DNA of 64,000 nucleotides. Origin: CAVRUZ01 sp963724495 (GTDB lineage Bacteria > Actinomycetota > Actinomycetes > Propionibacteriales > DAIQRJ01). How positions within the stretch are numbered: the first letter of the stretch is position 1; every line of letters begins with the position of its first letter. Location of the stretch: NCBI GenBank assembly GCA_963724495.1, contig CAVRUZ010000002.1, positions 992,001 to 1,056,000 of the forward strand, read 5' to 3'. The notes below the pieces were generated by a model. It was given only the letters and a program-made list of their open reading frames with translations. It made no database searches and was not told the DNA's origin. The position numbers were made by a program, and so were the translations under genes. Positions 56,123-64,000 of the stretch are shown here, one piece after another.

Positions 56123-57412
56123 TCAGTCACCACGGACGAGCAACGCCACGCACTCCACGTGGTGGGTCATCGGAAACAGGTCGTACCCCACGATCGTCTC
56201 GAGTCGGTAACCCTGCTTGACCAATTCCCCGACGTCACGGGCCATGGCGGCCGGATCGCAGGCCACGTAGACGATCCTGGCGGGCCCTGCCTTCGCCAGT
56301 CCGGCGCACACCGCAAGCCCCGCTCCTGCCCGCGGCGGGTCCAGCACCACCAGGTCGGGTCGGTCGGAGAGCGTGCCCAGCACCTGCTCCACCCGCCCCT
56401 GGTGGATCTCCACGACCGGCAGATCGTGCAGGTTTCGGCGGGCGTCCGACACCGCTCTGGCATCGCTCTCCACCGCCACGACCCGTCCGCTGGAGCCGAC
56501 CGCGGCAGCCAGCACCGCCGCGAACAGCCCGACGCCCGCGTAGAGATCCCAGGCCACCTGGCCCGGCTTCGCGTCGGCGAACTCGGCAACGGTTCGCGCA
56601 AGCTGGTCGGCGGCGGCGGGGTGGACCTGCCAGAAGCCGGCCGCACCCACCCGGAAGTCGCGTCCCGCCGCGGTCTCGCGCACGTGTGCCCGGCCGGCGA
56701 GGCGGCGTCCGCGGACGTCGGCCACGCCGGTGAGCGCGCCGTCCGTTCCGACAGCTCGAGCGGATCTCGCCACGTCCCGGTTGTAGGGACCGTCGAGCAC
56801 GAGCACCCGCTCACCGGTGGACGAGCGGACCAGCTCCACCGAGTCGAGACCCGGCCATCTCTCGGCGAGGACCAGGGCGGCGTCGGCGTGGGTGATCGGG
56901 CAGTCGGTCAGCGGCAGTACCTCGTGGCTGTGGTGCCGGTGCAGCCCGGCGGAGCCGTCCGCCCGGACGCTGAATCGGGTACGTGTGCGCCACCGCAGGT
57001 TGGAGTCCGCCACCGCGAGCACGGGCACGTCGGCGGTGATCCCGGCGATGCGCATCAGTTGCTGCTGCACCACCGACGACTTCCACGTCAGCTGGGCGGC
57101 TGCGTCGACGTGCTGGAGGTCGCAGCCGCCGCACAGCCCCGGCCCGGCGACCGGACACGGCGGCTCGACGCGGTCGGGTGACGCCTCGAGGACCGCGACA
57201 CAGTCGGCCTCGGCCACCTTGCTGCGGACCCGGGTCACCACGGCCTGCACGAGCTCTCCGGGCAGCGCGTGCCGGACGAACACGACCGCCCGGCCATGCC
57301 GGGCCACACATGAGCCGCCGTGCGCCGGCTCGCCCACCCGGACCGTGATCCGGTCTCCCGGCCGCAGCCGGGCGTCGGGCTGCGGTGGGTCAGTCACGTC
57401 CGGCAGGGTCAC
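56123..57412 (-). CDS. TRAM-domain RNA uridine methyltransferase (RumA/TrmA family)
   Basis: The 429-aa SAM enzyme has an N-terminal TRAM domain (GDRITVRVGEPAHGGSC...ELVQAVVTRVR), an iron-sulfur Cys set (PPCPVAGPGLCGGCDLQH), the SAM motif WDLYAGVGLFAAVLA, the DPPRAG loop and the catalytic Cys in RIVYVACDPAAMARD. It probably makes 5-methyluridine in rRNA or tRNA. GTG 57412 overlaps the stop of the APC transporter gene (GTGA), so it is translationally coupled to it. Confidence 0.93.
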   Translation of the reverse strand: MTLPDVTDPPQPDARLRPGDRITVRVGEPAHGGSCVARHGRAVVFVRHALPGELVQAVVTRVRSKVAEADCVAVLEASPDRVEPPCPVAGPGLCGGCDLQHVDAAAQLTWKSSVVQQQLMRIAGITADVPVLAVADSNLRWRTRTRFSVRADGSAGLHRHHSHEVLPLTDCPITHADAALVLAERWPGLDSVELVRSSTGERVLVLDGPYNRDVARSARAVGTDGALTGVADVRGRRLAGRAHVRETAAGRDFRVGAAGFWQVHPAAADQLARTVAEFADAKPGQVAWDLYAGVGLFAAVLAAAVGSSGRVVAVESDARAVSDARRNLHDLPVVEIHQGRVEQVLGTLSDRPDLVVLDPPRAGAGLAVCAGLAKAGPARIVYVACDPAAMARDVGELVKQGYRLETIVGYDLFPMTHHVECVALLVRGD

Positions 57413-59464
57413 TTCGGCAGGGCCGGACCCGGCGGCTTGGTCGCCTCCGGTCCGTAGACCTCAGGGACGCGCTCACGCCAGCTCTCCAGCTGGTACGGGA
57501 CGCTCGTGACCATCACGCCGGACGCGAACAGCAGCCGCGCCTTCAGCCGCAGTGCCGACTGGTTGTGCAGCAACTGCTCCCACCACCGCCCGAGGACGTA
57601 CTCGGGGATGTAGACCATCACCACGTCGCGGGGTGACGATCGCCGGATTCCCCGGCAGTACTCGACCAGCGGGCGGGTGAGCTCGCGGAACGGCGAGTCG
57701 ATGACCTTCAGCGGGACGTCGATGCCGTGCAGGTCCCACGCGGCCACCAGGCGTTCGGTGTCCTCGGGCGAGGCGTCGACGTGCACCGCCTCCAGCATGG
57801 CCGGGCCGGGATGCCTTGGCGAAGGCGAGTGCCCGCATCGTCGGCTTGTGCAGCGTCGACACCGGCACGATGGCGTGCACCCGGGACGGCAGCACCAGGC
57901 GCTCGTTCGGGCCAACCCGCAGCTCGTCGGCGACCCGGCGATAGTGCTTGTGAATCCCTTTCATCAGGAAGAAGAAGAAGGTCATCGCCGCGATCGCGAT
58001 CCACGCGCCGGCGAGGAACTTCGTGAGCAGCACGATCACGAGGACCACACCGGTCATGGCGAGGCCGATGCTGTTGATCACCCGCGACACCGCCATCTTG
58101 CGGCGGGCGGCCGGGTCGGTCTCCGTGCGCAGAAGTCTCGTCCAGTGCCGGATCATCCCGGTCTGACTGAGCGTGAACGACACGAACACCCCGACGATGT
58201 ACAGCTGGATCAGCGCGGTCACCTGGGCCTGGAACGCCAGGATCAGGATGATGGCGCCCAGTGACAGCATCACGATCCCGTTGCTGAACGCCAGCCGGTC
58301 GCCACGGTTCTGCAGCTGACGGGGAAGGAAGCCGTGCTTGGCGAGGATCGACGCCAGGACCGGGAAGCCGTTGAACGCGGTGTTCGCCGCGAGGACCAGG
58401 ATGATCCCGGTCGCCGCGGTGACCACGAAGAACGCCAGCGGGAAGTGGTCGAAGATGCCCCGGGCGAGCTGGCCGATGATGGGGTCCTGCCGATAGGTGG
58501 TGCCGTCGGCGAACTGCACGGCTCCGGTGGCGAGCTGCTCTCCCCGCTCCCCGTCCTTGAGGAGTTCCTCGGCGACTCGGGTGTCGTCGACATAGACCAC
58601 CTTCATCTGCCGGGCCAGCAGGATCACCGAGATCATCATCGTGACCGCGACCCCGCCGAGCAGGGCGAGCGTGGTGGCCGCGTTCTTGGATTTCGGCGTC
58701 CGGAAGGCCGGGACGCCGTTGCTGATGGCCTCCACACCGGTGAGCGCTGCGCACCCGGACGAGAACGCCCGCAGCAGGAGGAAGACACCGGCGAGCGTCG
58801 CCAGGCTGCCCTCGCTGTAGCGCGGATCGACGGCGGTGGTGAACACCGAGCTGGTGGCGTCCGGCAGGTCGCCGAACAGCATCCGGCACACTCCCCACAC
58901 GGCCATGCCGATGATCGAGACCATGAAGACGTAGGTGGGGATGGCGAAGGCCGTGCCCGACTCCTTGACGCCGCGCAGGTTCACCGCGGTGATGAGGATG
59001 ACCGCGATCACGGCGGTCGTGGCCTCATGGCCGTGCAGGGCAGGAGATGGCCGAGGCCGCGTACTGCGCGGCCGAGGAGATCGACACCGCGACCGTCAGG
59101 ACGTAGTCGACGAGGAGGGCCGCCGCGACGGTCAGGCCGGCGTTGGGGCCGAGGTTGGTCGTGGCCACCTCGTAGTCGCCGCCACCCGACGGGTAGGCGT
59201 GCACGTTCTGCCGGTAGGACGCGACCACGACGAGCATGACCAGCGACGACCAGCAGGGCGACCTTCCAGCTGAAGGCGTACGCCGCGACTGCCGGCCAGC
59301 GACAGCGTCAGGAAGATCTCGTTCGGCGCATAGGCGACCGACGACAACGCGTCGGAAGCGAACACCGGCAGGGCGATCCGCTTGGGCAGCAGGGTCTCGT
59401 GCATCTGCGTGCTGCGCAGTGCCCGGCCGACCACGAGCCGTTTCGCCACATTGGTGATGCGCAC
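57409..59464 (-). CDS. APC-superfamily permease, four apparent frameshifts
   Basis: About 685 residues are spread over several frames. The N-terminus is VRITNVAKRLVVGRALRS and PVFASDALSSVAYAPNEIF. About 12 TM helices follow (including AVLIITAVNLRGVKESGTAFAIPTY-like sequence), with a C-terminal soluble region containing HKPTMRALAFAKA, then VDASPEDTERLVAAWDLHG. The latter resembles the regulatory tail of actinobacterial APC potassium or amino-acid permeases. Single extra bases at about 59293, 59246, 59043 and 57812 explain the breaks. GTG 59464 follows a TAGAGT -10 by 8 nt (leaderless). It is divergent from the TrkA genes, consistent with potassium transport. Confidence 0.82.
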
Positions 59465-59591
59465 GGGCGGCAACTCTAAGCCCGCACGACACAGTGTCGC
59501 GCCGACCAGTCACCGCGCCACGCACGGGGCCCACGGCGGCGACCCTCGTACCTGCTCGGCGCAGGTCCGGAGCCATTGCCGCCGGTTGCCT

Positions 59592-59641
59592 GGACGGTCA
59601 CCGTCCTGGACGGAAGGCACCCCCGTGCGGGCGTGTAGCGT
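59592..59641 (+). promoter_or_regulatory. trkA promoter with palindrome
   Basis: A -10 TAGCGT lies at 59636-59641. Just upstream is the palindrome GGACGGTCACCGTCC (59592-59606), in a position suited to an operator. The leader to the GTG is about 70 nt. Confidence 0.4.
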
Positions 59642-59718
59642 TTCGGACGCGTGCAGGACCGGCAGAACTCACCGGTTCGACCGGCACAGCTGGAGCGACC
59701 AACCGGAAGAGAACAACC

Positions 59719-60387
59719 GTGCACATCGTGATCATGGGGTGTGGCCGGGTCGGATCCGCTCTGGCCCGCACGCTGGACAGCCGGGGCTACTCCGTCGCGG
59801 TGATCGACCGCAACCCGGCGGCGTTCCGGCGGCTCGCCCAGGAGTTCTCCGGCACCACCGTCACCGGCATCGGCTTCGACCGGGACGTGCTCATCGAGGC
59901 GGGGATCGAGTCGGCAGCCGCCTTCGCCGCCGTCTCCTCCGGTGACAACTCCAACGTGATCTCCGCTCGCGTGGCCCGCGAGACGTTCGCGGTGCCGCAC
60001 GTCGTGGCCCGGATCTACGACCCGGGCCGGGCCGACGTCTACCAGCGGCTGGGCATTCCCACGGTCGCCACGGTGAAGTGGACCGCCGACCAGATCGTGC
60101 GCCGGCTGCTCATGGAGGGCTCCGAGCCGGAGTACCGAGATCCGTCCGGGCGCGTCCGGATCGCCGAGGTGTTCGTCTCCCCCGACTGGGTGGGCCACCG
60201 GCTCACCGACCTGGAGGAGGCGACCGGATCGCGGGTGGCCTTCTTCACCCGGCTCGGCAACGCCGACCTCCCCGGCCCGGACACCGTTCTGCAGGAAGGC
60301 GACATGGTCCACCTGGCCATGCGCGACGAAGCGGCCGCCCGCACCGAGGAGCTGCTCTCGAAGGCACCAGTCGAGGACGAGTCATGA
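59719..60387 (+). CDS. trkA: TrkA-type potassium-channel regulatory subunit 1
   Basis: The 222-aa protein has an RCK_N Rossmann domain (VHIVIMGCGRVGSALARTL with the G-x-G-x2-G motif) that binds NAD(H) or ATP. An RCK_C domain follows (VRIAEVFVSPDWVGHRLTDL, ending GDMVHLAM). TrkA subunits gate K+ uptake. The GTG start is preceded by GGAAGAG. Its stop overlaps the next gene's ATG (ATGA). The divergent APC permease is a plausible membrane partner. Confidence 0.93.
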   Translation: MHIVIMGCGRVGSALARTLDSRGYSVAVIDRNPAAFRRLAQEFSGTTVTGIGFDRDVLIEAGIESAAAFAAVSSGDNSNVISARVARETFAVPHVVARIYDPGRADVYQRLGIPTVATVKWTADQIVRRLLMEGSEPEYRDPSGRVRIAEVFVSPDWVGHRLTDLEEATGSRVAFFTRLGNADLPGPDTVLQEGDMVHLAMRDEAAARTEELLSKAPVEDES

Positions 60388-61074
60388 GGGTGGTCATCGC
60401 AGGGGCCGGCAACGTCGGTCGCTCGATCGCGCGGGAGCTCGTCGACAACGGGCACCAGTTGCTGTTGATCGACGCCAATCCCGGCCGCGATCAAGCCCGA
60501 CTCGGTCCGCAAGGCCGAATGGCTGCTCTCCGACGCATGCGAACTGGCGACGCTCGAGGAAGCCAGGCTGGAACGCTGCGACGTGGCGATCGCCTGTACC
60601 GGTGACGACAAGGTCAATCTCGTGGTCTCGCTGCTGGCCAAGACCGAGTTCGGTGTGCCGCGTGTCGTTGCGCGGGTGAACCACCCGGGCAACGAGTGGA
60701 TGTTCAACGACGCCTGGGGAGTCGACGTGGCGGTCTCGACCCCGCGGATCATGGCCGCGCTGGTGGAGGAGGCCGTGACCGTCGGCGACGTGGTCCGGTT
60801 GTTCACGTTCAGGGGCGACGCCAACCTGGTCGAGCTGACGATGGGGCACGACTCACCGATGGTCGGCAGCCTCGTCGGCGACGTCGCCTGGCCACCGGAC
60901 ACCCAGCTGGTCAGCATCATCCGGGACGGCCGGGTGGTGGTGCCGAGTCCGGACGCGGCGCTGGAAGGCGGCGACGAGTTGCTGTTCGTCAGCGACTCCG
61001 CCTCGGAGTCGGTGCTGGAGCGCCTGCTGTCACCGCACACGCATCTCGAACCCGACGTCTCCACCGACGCCTGA
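60384..61074 (+). CDS. trkA: TrkA-type regulatory subunit 2, one apparent frameshift
   Basis: A paralogue of the preceding gene, about 229 residues. It has MRVVIAGAGNVGRSIAREL (G-x-G-x2-G), then TLEEARLERCDVAIACTGDD, VVARVNHPGNEWMFN, and RCK_C ending GGDELLFVSD. One extra G near 60482 breaks the frame; removing it restores NPAAIKPDSVRKAEWLLSD. The ATGA overlap with the first trkA shows coupling, so the pair probably forms a heteromeric ring. Confidence 0.9.
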
Positions 61075-61097
61075 GCCTGCCGTCGAGTGAGCCTCGG

Positions 61098-61853
61098 TCA
61101 GGTGGACGGGGTGTGCTGCTCGGGGCGGTCGGGGCCCGGTTCGGTGTCCCTCGCGGCCTGCCGCGCGCGGATGCGCGCGGCGCCGTCGCCGGTGTAGGTC
61201 GCGATCAGGTCGTCGCGCAGTGCACCCCACTTCCCCTCGCCGACCGACTGCCGCAGGATGACGAACGTCCCGACCAGCACCAGCAGCGTCAGCGGCCAGC
61301 CCAGGATCACCCGCAGCGTCCCGAGCGCACCCACGTGATCGGTGACGTACAGCGGGACCTGGACGCACAGCCGCACGAAGAACATCGCCGCCCACAACAG
61401 GGTCGCCCGGGTGAAGCCGCGCATCAGGTCGGCGTCCTTGCGCCATTCGCGCGCGTCCTGCCGGATCAGACCGATCAGGAGACCGATGACGGGCCAGCGG
61501 ACCACGACCGAGATCCCGTACACCAGCAGGAAGATGGCGTTGGTCACCAACCCGAGCAGATAGACGTTACGAGCCTCGCCGGACCGGTAGGCGATGACCG
61601 CGGACAGGACCATGCCGAACAGGCCGGCAACGACGCTGCCCAGCCGATCGTGGCGCGCCAGCCGGACCACAGCGAGCACCAGCGCGACTCCGACGGCCAC
61701 CACCAGCGCCGGGCCGAGGCTCCGGCCGCCGAAGGTGTAGGCGCAGACGAAGACGAGGCTGGGCAGACCGGCGTCGAGGAAACCGCCCCACGTGTCGAGC
61801 AGCTTCGCCAGGGTCGGCCGGTCCACCGCCGCGACGCGGCGGTCATGCTCCAC
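61098..61853 (-). CDS. DUF3159 membrane protein
   Basis: The 251-aa protein has about six TM helices, with GGFLDAGLPSLVFVCAYTFGG, DDLIATYTGDGAARIRARQA at the end, and RATLLWAAMFFVRLCVQV. DUF3159 is an actinobacterial family of unknown function, usually in this operon between the OB-fold and TrkA genes. It starts immediately after the OB-fold gene's stop codon (no gap), so it is translationally coupled. Confidence 0.9.
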   Translation of the reverse strand: MEHDRRVAAVDRPTLAKLLDTWGGFLDAGLPSLVFVCAYTFGGRSLGPALVVAVGVALVLAVVRLARHDRLGSVVAGLFGMVLSAVIAYRSGEARNVYLLGLVTNAIFLLVYGISVVVRWPVIGLLIGLIRQDAREWRKDADLMRGFTRATLLWAAMFFVRLCVQVPLYVTDHVGALGTLRVILGWPLTLLVLVGTFVILRQSVGEGKWGALRDDLIATYTGDGAARIRARQAARDTEPGPDRPEQHTPST

Positions 61854-62264
61854 TCAGCCCGCCCGTGCGGCCGGCTTGGTGAGCCCGTCCTTGGGCTGGA
61901 GTTCGTAACTGGGGTTGAACATCACCCGTTGGGGTCCCACCAGCGCGATCCGCCCCGTCGCCTGCAGTCCCCGGCCCGGCTCGATGCCGGCGATGCGGCG
62001 GCGGCCGAGGAAGACGAGCATCAGCGTCCCCGTGCCGTCGTAGAGCTCGGCCTCGAGCGCCGGGTTGCCGTCCCTCGGCTGGAGGGTGACCGTGCGCACG
62101 GTGCCGGTGACGCGGACCTTCTCCCGGTCCGAGCACGCGCCGATGCTCGCGCAGCCGGACTGTTCCGAGGTCTCCCGCAGCTCCTCGGCCGCCAACTCCT
62201 CGTTGGTGCTTGCGAGGTGGCTGAGCTTGCGCGAGATCCGGTCCCGAAGGGACTCTCTGGTCAT
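61854..62264 (-). CDS. OB-fold nucleic-acid-binding protein
   Basis: The 136-aa protein has a helical head (MTRESLRDRISRKLSHLAST). Then comes an OB fold with KVRVTGTVRTVTLQPRDG, LEAELYDGTGTLMLVFLGRRRIAGIEPG and QRVMFNPSYEL, and it probably binds RNA or DNA. ATG 62264 was chosen; the longer frame runs through the tandem repeat promoter. It is part of the dut-DUF3710-OB-DUF3159 arrangement. Confidence 0.88.
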   Translation of the reverse strand: MTRESLRDRISRKLSHLASTNEELAAEELRETSEQSGCASIGACSDREKVRVTGTVRTVTLQPRDGNPALEAELYDGTGTLMLVFLGRRRIAGIEPGRGLQATGRIALVGPQRVMFNPSYELQPKDGLTKPAARAG

Positions 62265-62282
62265 CAGTGCTGCCTGCTGTCC

Positions 62283-62324
62283 GTTGTCGATAGGTGAATG
62301 ACTGTTGTCGATAGGTGAATGACT
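62283..62324 (-). repeat. 21-bp tandem duplication in the promoter of the OB-fold gene
   Basis: Two exact 21-bp copies (62283-62303 and 62304-62324) sit 19 bp before the OB-fold ATG. Each ends in a GGTGAATGACT word. The copies may duplicate a -10 or operator. Confidence 0.8.
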
Positions 62325-62424
62325 GGTGCCGGGACGATCGCCGGGGAATCCCGGAGACCCAGACGGCGCCACCCTCCATGGAACCACCCATGGAAAAAGC
62401 CCGCCCAGTCGGCCGACCACCGAG

Positions 62425-63157
62425 TCAGCCATCGGTGGGCTCCTCAACCGGCGTCAGTCCGGCGGGCAGTTGCAACGGCAGCGGCTCGCGCGGAGCCATC
62501 GCGCCACTTCCGCGGGTGACGATGATTCCGTCCAGCACCGACCGGATCTCCGCCAGCGCGCTGCCCCCGGCGGCCGCGAGCCCCGACGATATTGGCCCGC
62601 AGCATCCAGCGCGGGCCGTCGAATCCCCAGAGCCGCTGTTGCTGGACGACACCCTCGTCGCCGGGAACGCTCAGCCGGAGTTCGAGGCCCTCCGCCTCGT
62701 CGTCCTTCTCGGCGGTGCCACCTGCAGCGACCGCGTTCTCGGCGATCTCCTCGGCCACCTGTTCCCACAGGCCGCCGGATCGGGGTGACGCGAACACCGA
62801 CAGCTCCACGGCTGAGTCCGGCAGCACCACCAGGGCAGAGAGCACCCGCTGGTCGTCCTCCGTGACCGGGAGTCTCAGCTCGGCGCCCTCGGGCATCCGG
62901 ATCAGGAGGGACCCGAGGTCGAGGTAGTTCGCCGATGCCGCGAGTGCGTCGCGGTCCACGTCTGCCGAGTCGAACGGCCCGTCTCCCTCGGGCAGCACCG
63001 GCGGACGAGCGGCCGGAGTGTCGGCTGCCAGGTCGTCGGCGTCCGGCGTCCCGAGATCCTGCTCGGCCGGCTCGGGTTCGCGGCCGCGTCGACGGCCGCC
63101 GGATGCGCGGCCGAGGAACTTCTCGCCGGCGTCGTAGTTCTTGGCGCGGCGGAACAT
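62425..63157 (-). CDS. DUF3710 protein, one apparent frameshift
   Basis: The roughly 243-aa protein has an acidic, Arg-rich head. The DUF3710 core follows (NYLDLGSLLIRMPEGAELRL, VELSVFASPRSGGLWEQVAEE, LWGFDGPRWMLRANI). One extra G near 62590 breaks the frame; removing it restores SGLAAAGGSALAEIRSVLDG and the end LPAGLTPVEEPTDG, the family's tail. Its start overlaps the dut stop (TGATG). Confidence 0.87.
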
Positions 63158-63648
63158 CAGGACGTCACCGGCCCGGGGCCCGAGGTCCCGGTCGATCCGA
63201 AGCCACCCGCGTCACGGATCGACCCCGGCAGGTCGGACACCTCGCTGAACCGGGCGCGCTCGACGCGCTGGATCACCAACTGGGCGATGCGGTCGCCGGC
63301 ACTCAGCGCGACCGTCGCCGTCGGGTCGAGGTTCACCAGGACCACCTTCACCTCGCCGCGGTACCCGGCATCGACGGTGCCGGGGGTGTTGACGATGCCG
63401 ACACCCAGCCGTGCGGCCAGCCCTGACCGGGGATGCACGAACGCCGCGTAGCCGTCGGGCAGCGCCAGCGCCAGGCCGGTCGGGACGACGGCCCGCTCAC
63501 CGGGAGCAAGGTCGATGTCGACAGTCGTGGTCAGGTCTGCACCGGCGTCACCGGGATGCGCGTAGACGGGTACCGATGCTGAGTCGTCGAGTCGCCGCAC
63601 GAGCACCTCGACGGTGCCGGGGCGAGGACGGTTCTCCGGCGCTGCCAC
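63157..63648 (-). CDS. dut: dUTP diphosphatase
   Basis: Dut hydrolyses dUTP to dUMP, keeping uracil out of DNA. The 163-aa trimeric dUTPase shows HPGDAGADLTT, HPRSGLAARLGVGIVNTPG, DAGYRGEVKVVLVN and the C-terminal P-loop-like GGFGSTG. GTG 63648 lies 6 nt after a TAGGCT -10 (63660-63655 on the minus strand), so the mRNA is probably leaderless. It is the first gene of the dut-DUF3710 unit. Confidence 0.96.
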   Translation of the reverse strand: MAAPENRPRPGTVEVLVRRLDDSASVPVYAHPGDAGADLTTTVDIDLAPGERAVVPTGLALALPDGYAAFVHPRSGLAARLGVGIVNTPGTVDAGYRGEVKVVLVNLDPTATVALSAGDRIAQLVIQRVERARFSEVSDLPGSIRDAGGFGSTGTSGPGPVTS

Positions 63649-63654
63649 CGGGTG

Positions 63655-63660
63655 AGCCTA
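63655..63660 (-). promoter_or_regulatory. -10 box of dut (leaderless geometry)
   Basis: On the minus strand TAGGCT is followed by 6 nt and then the GTG start of dut. Confidence 0.55.
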
Positions 63661-63734
63661 CGTCGGCCTGCAGGCCATCCGCGCCCGGCACGAAGCGGCT
63701 GGCCCTGTCGTGGAACGCACGGCCGTGGTGTCGT

Positions 63735-63740
63735 TAGGCT
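63735..63740 (+). promoter_or_regulatory. -10 box of the DUF4235 gene
   Basis: TAGGCT lies 51 bp before the GTG at 63792, giving a leader of about 45 nt. Confidence 0.45.
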
Positions 63741-63791
63741 GCAGCGACCCCGGAACGACATCGGGAGTGCTCGACCACGGAAGGCGGCACG

Positions 63792-64000
63792 GTGGCCCGC
63801 TCCACAACGAAGTTGGCATGGCAGGTGATCGGCTTCGGCGTGTCCATCGGGGCAACGATCCTCACCCGCTCGGCGCTGGGATCGGCCTGGAAGTTCGTGA
63901 CCGGCAATGCCCCGCCCGACAGCCCCGAGCACCCGGACACCGGCACCTTCGTAGCCGTGGCCTGGGTGCTGTCGAGCGGCGTCGGGGGTGCGCTCGCCGG
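63792..64000 (+). CDS. DUF4235 membrane protein, 5' part
   Basis: The frame opens at GTG 63792 (MARSTTKLAWQVIGFGVS) with GGAAGGCGG upstream, contains ATILTRSALGSAWKFVTGNA and TFVAVAWVLSSGVGGA, and runs off the right edge. DUF4235 proteins are short, two-helix actinobacterial membrane proteins of unknown function commonly found beside dut. Confidence 0.75.
   Translation, partial: MARSTTKLAWQVIGFGVSIGATILTRSALGSAWKFVTGNAPPDSPEHPDTGTFVAVAWVLSSGVGGALA

Overview
This 64 kb window comes from the chromosome of a high-GC actinobacterium. The evidence is the housekeeping content: an actinobacterial coproporphyrin-type heme set (hemE, hemG/cgoX, hemQ), DUF3000, an HRDC/RNase D protein, dxs, acn, a TRAM methyltransferase, an APC permease, two TrkA proteins, DUF3159, an OB-fold protein, DUF3710 and dut in typical order. 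TAGGCT-like -10 boxes sit directly before several start codons, which points to leaderless mRNAs. Propionibacteriales or a related order is plausible, but I cannot fix the genus. No phage, IS element, CRISPR array, rRNA or tRNA was seen.

Region 1 (1-10.3 kb) is accessory: an MFS transporter, DUF4389 and DUF4386 membrane proteins, a small conserved protein, a 914-codon LuxR/MalT-type (LAL) regulator, an ankyrin protein and a glycosyltransferase. Two promoters here share a 16-bp palindrome at the same distance from a -10 box and are probably targets of the LAL regulator.

Region 2 (10.3-26 kb) resembles a hypoxia or energy-stress island: an FAD oxidoreductase, Lon protease, phosphoketolase plus acetate kinase (ATP from acetyl phosphate), a DoxX-like membrane protein, a DevR/DevS-like two-component pair with DosR-box-like palindromes, a GNAT/acyl-CoA synthetase fusion and a tandem Usp protein. 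It ends with a small gene whose promoter carries three TGACGTCA palindromes.

Region 3 (26-33 kb) has a YihY/BrkB protein, glyA behind a ZTP riboswitch, a PPK2 polyphosphate kinase with a histone-H1-like lysine tail, a RibD-like reductase, an ATP-dependent DNA ligase and a Usp-like protein. Region 4 (33-41 kb) is a cell-surface region: a class F sortase, an apparently duplicated cassette of proline-rich and CHRD-like secreted proteins, a stand-alone LigD-type polymerase, and a WXG100-like pair, one of which carries calcium-binding TSP3-type repeats.

Region 5 (41-64 kb) is the conserved core: msrB, heme genes, dxs, acn and others, ending in a truncated DUF4235 gene.

A major caveat is that at least 14 genes, including essential ones, are broken by frameshifts. 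Almost all are explained by a single inserted base (about 24 insertions against one or two deletions). This looks like insertion-biased sequencing error rather than biological decay, so I annotate these loci as one CDS each and give the shift positions.
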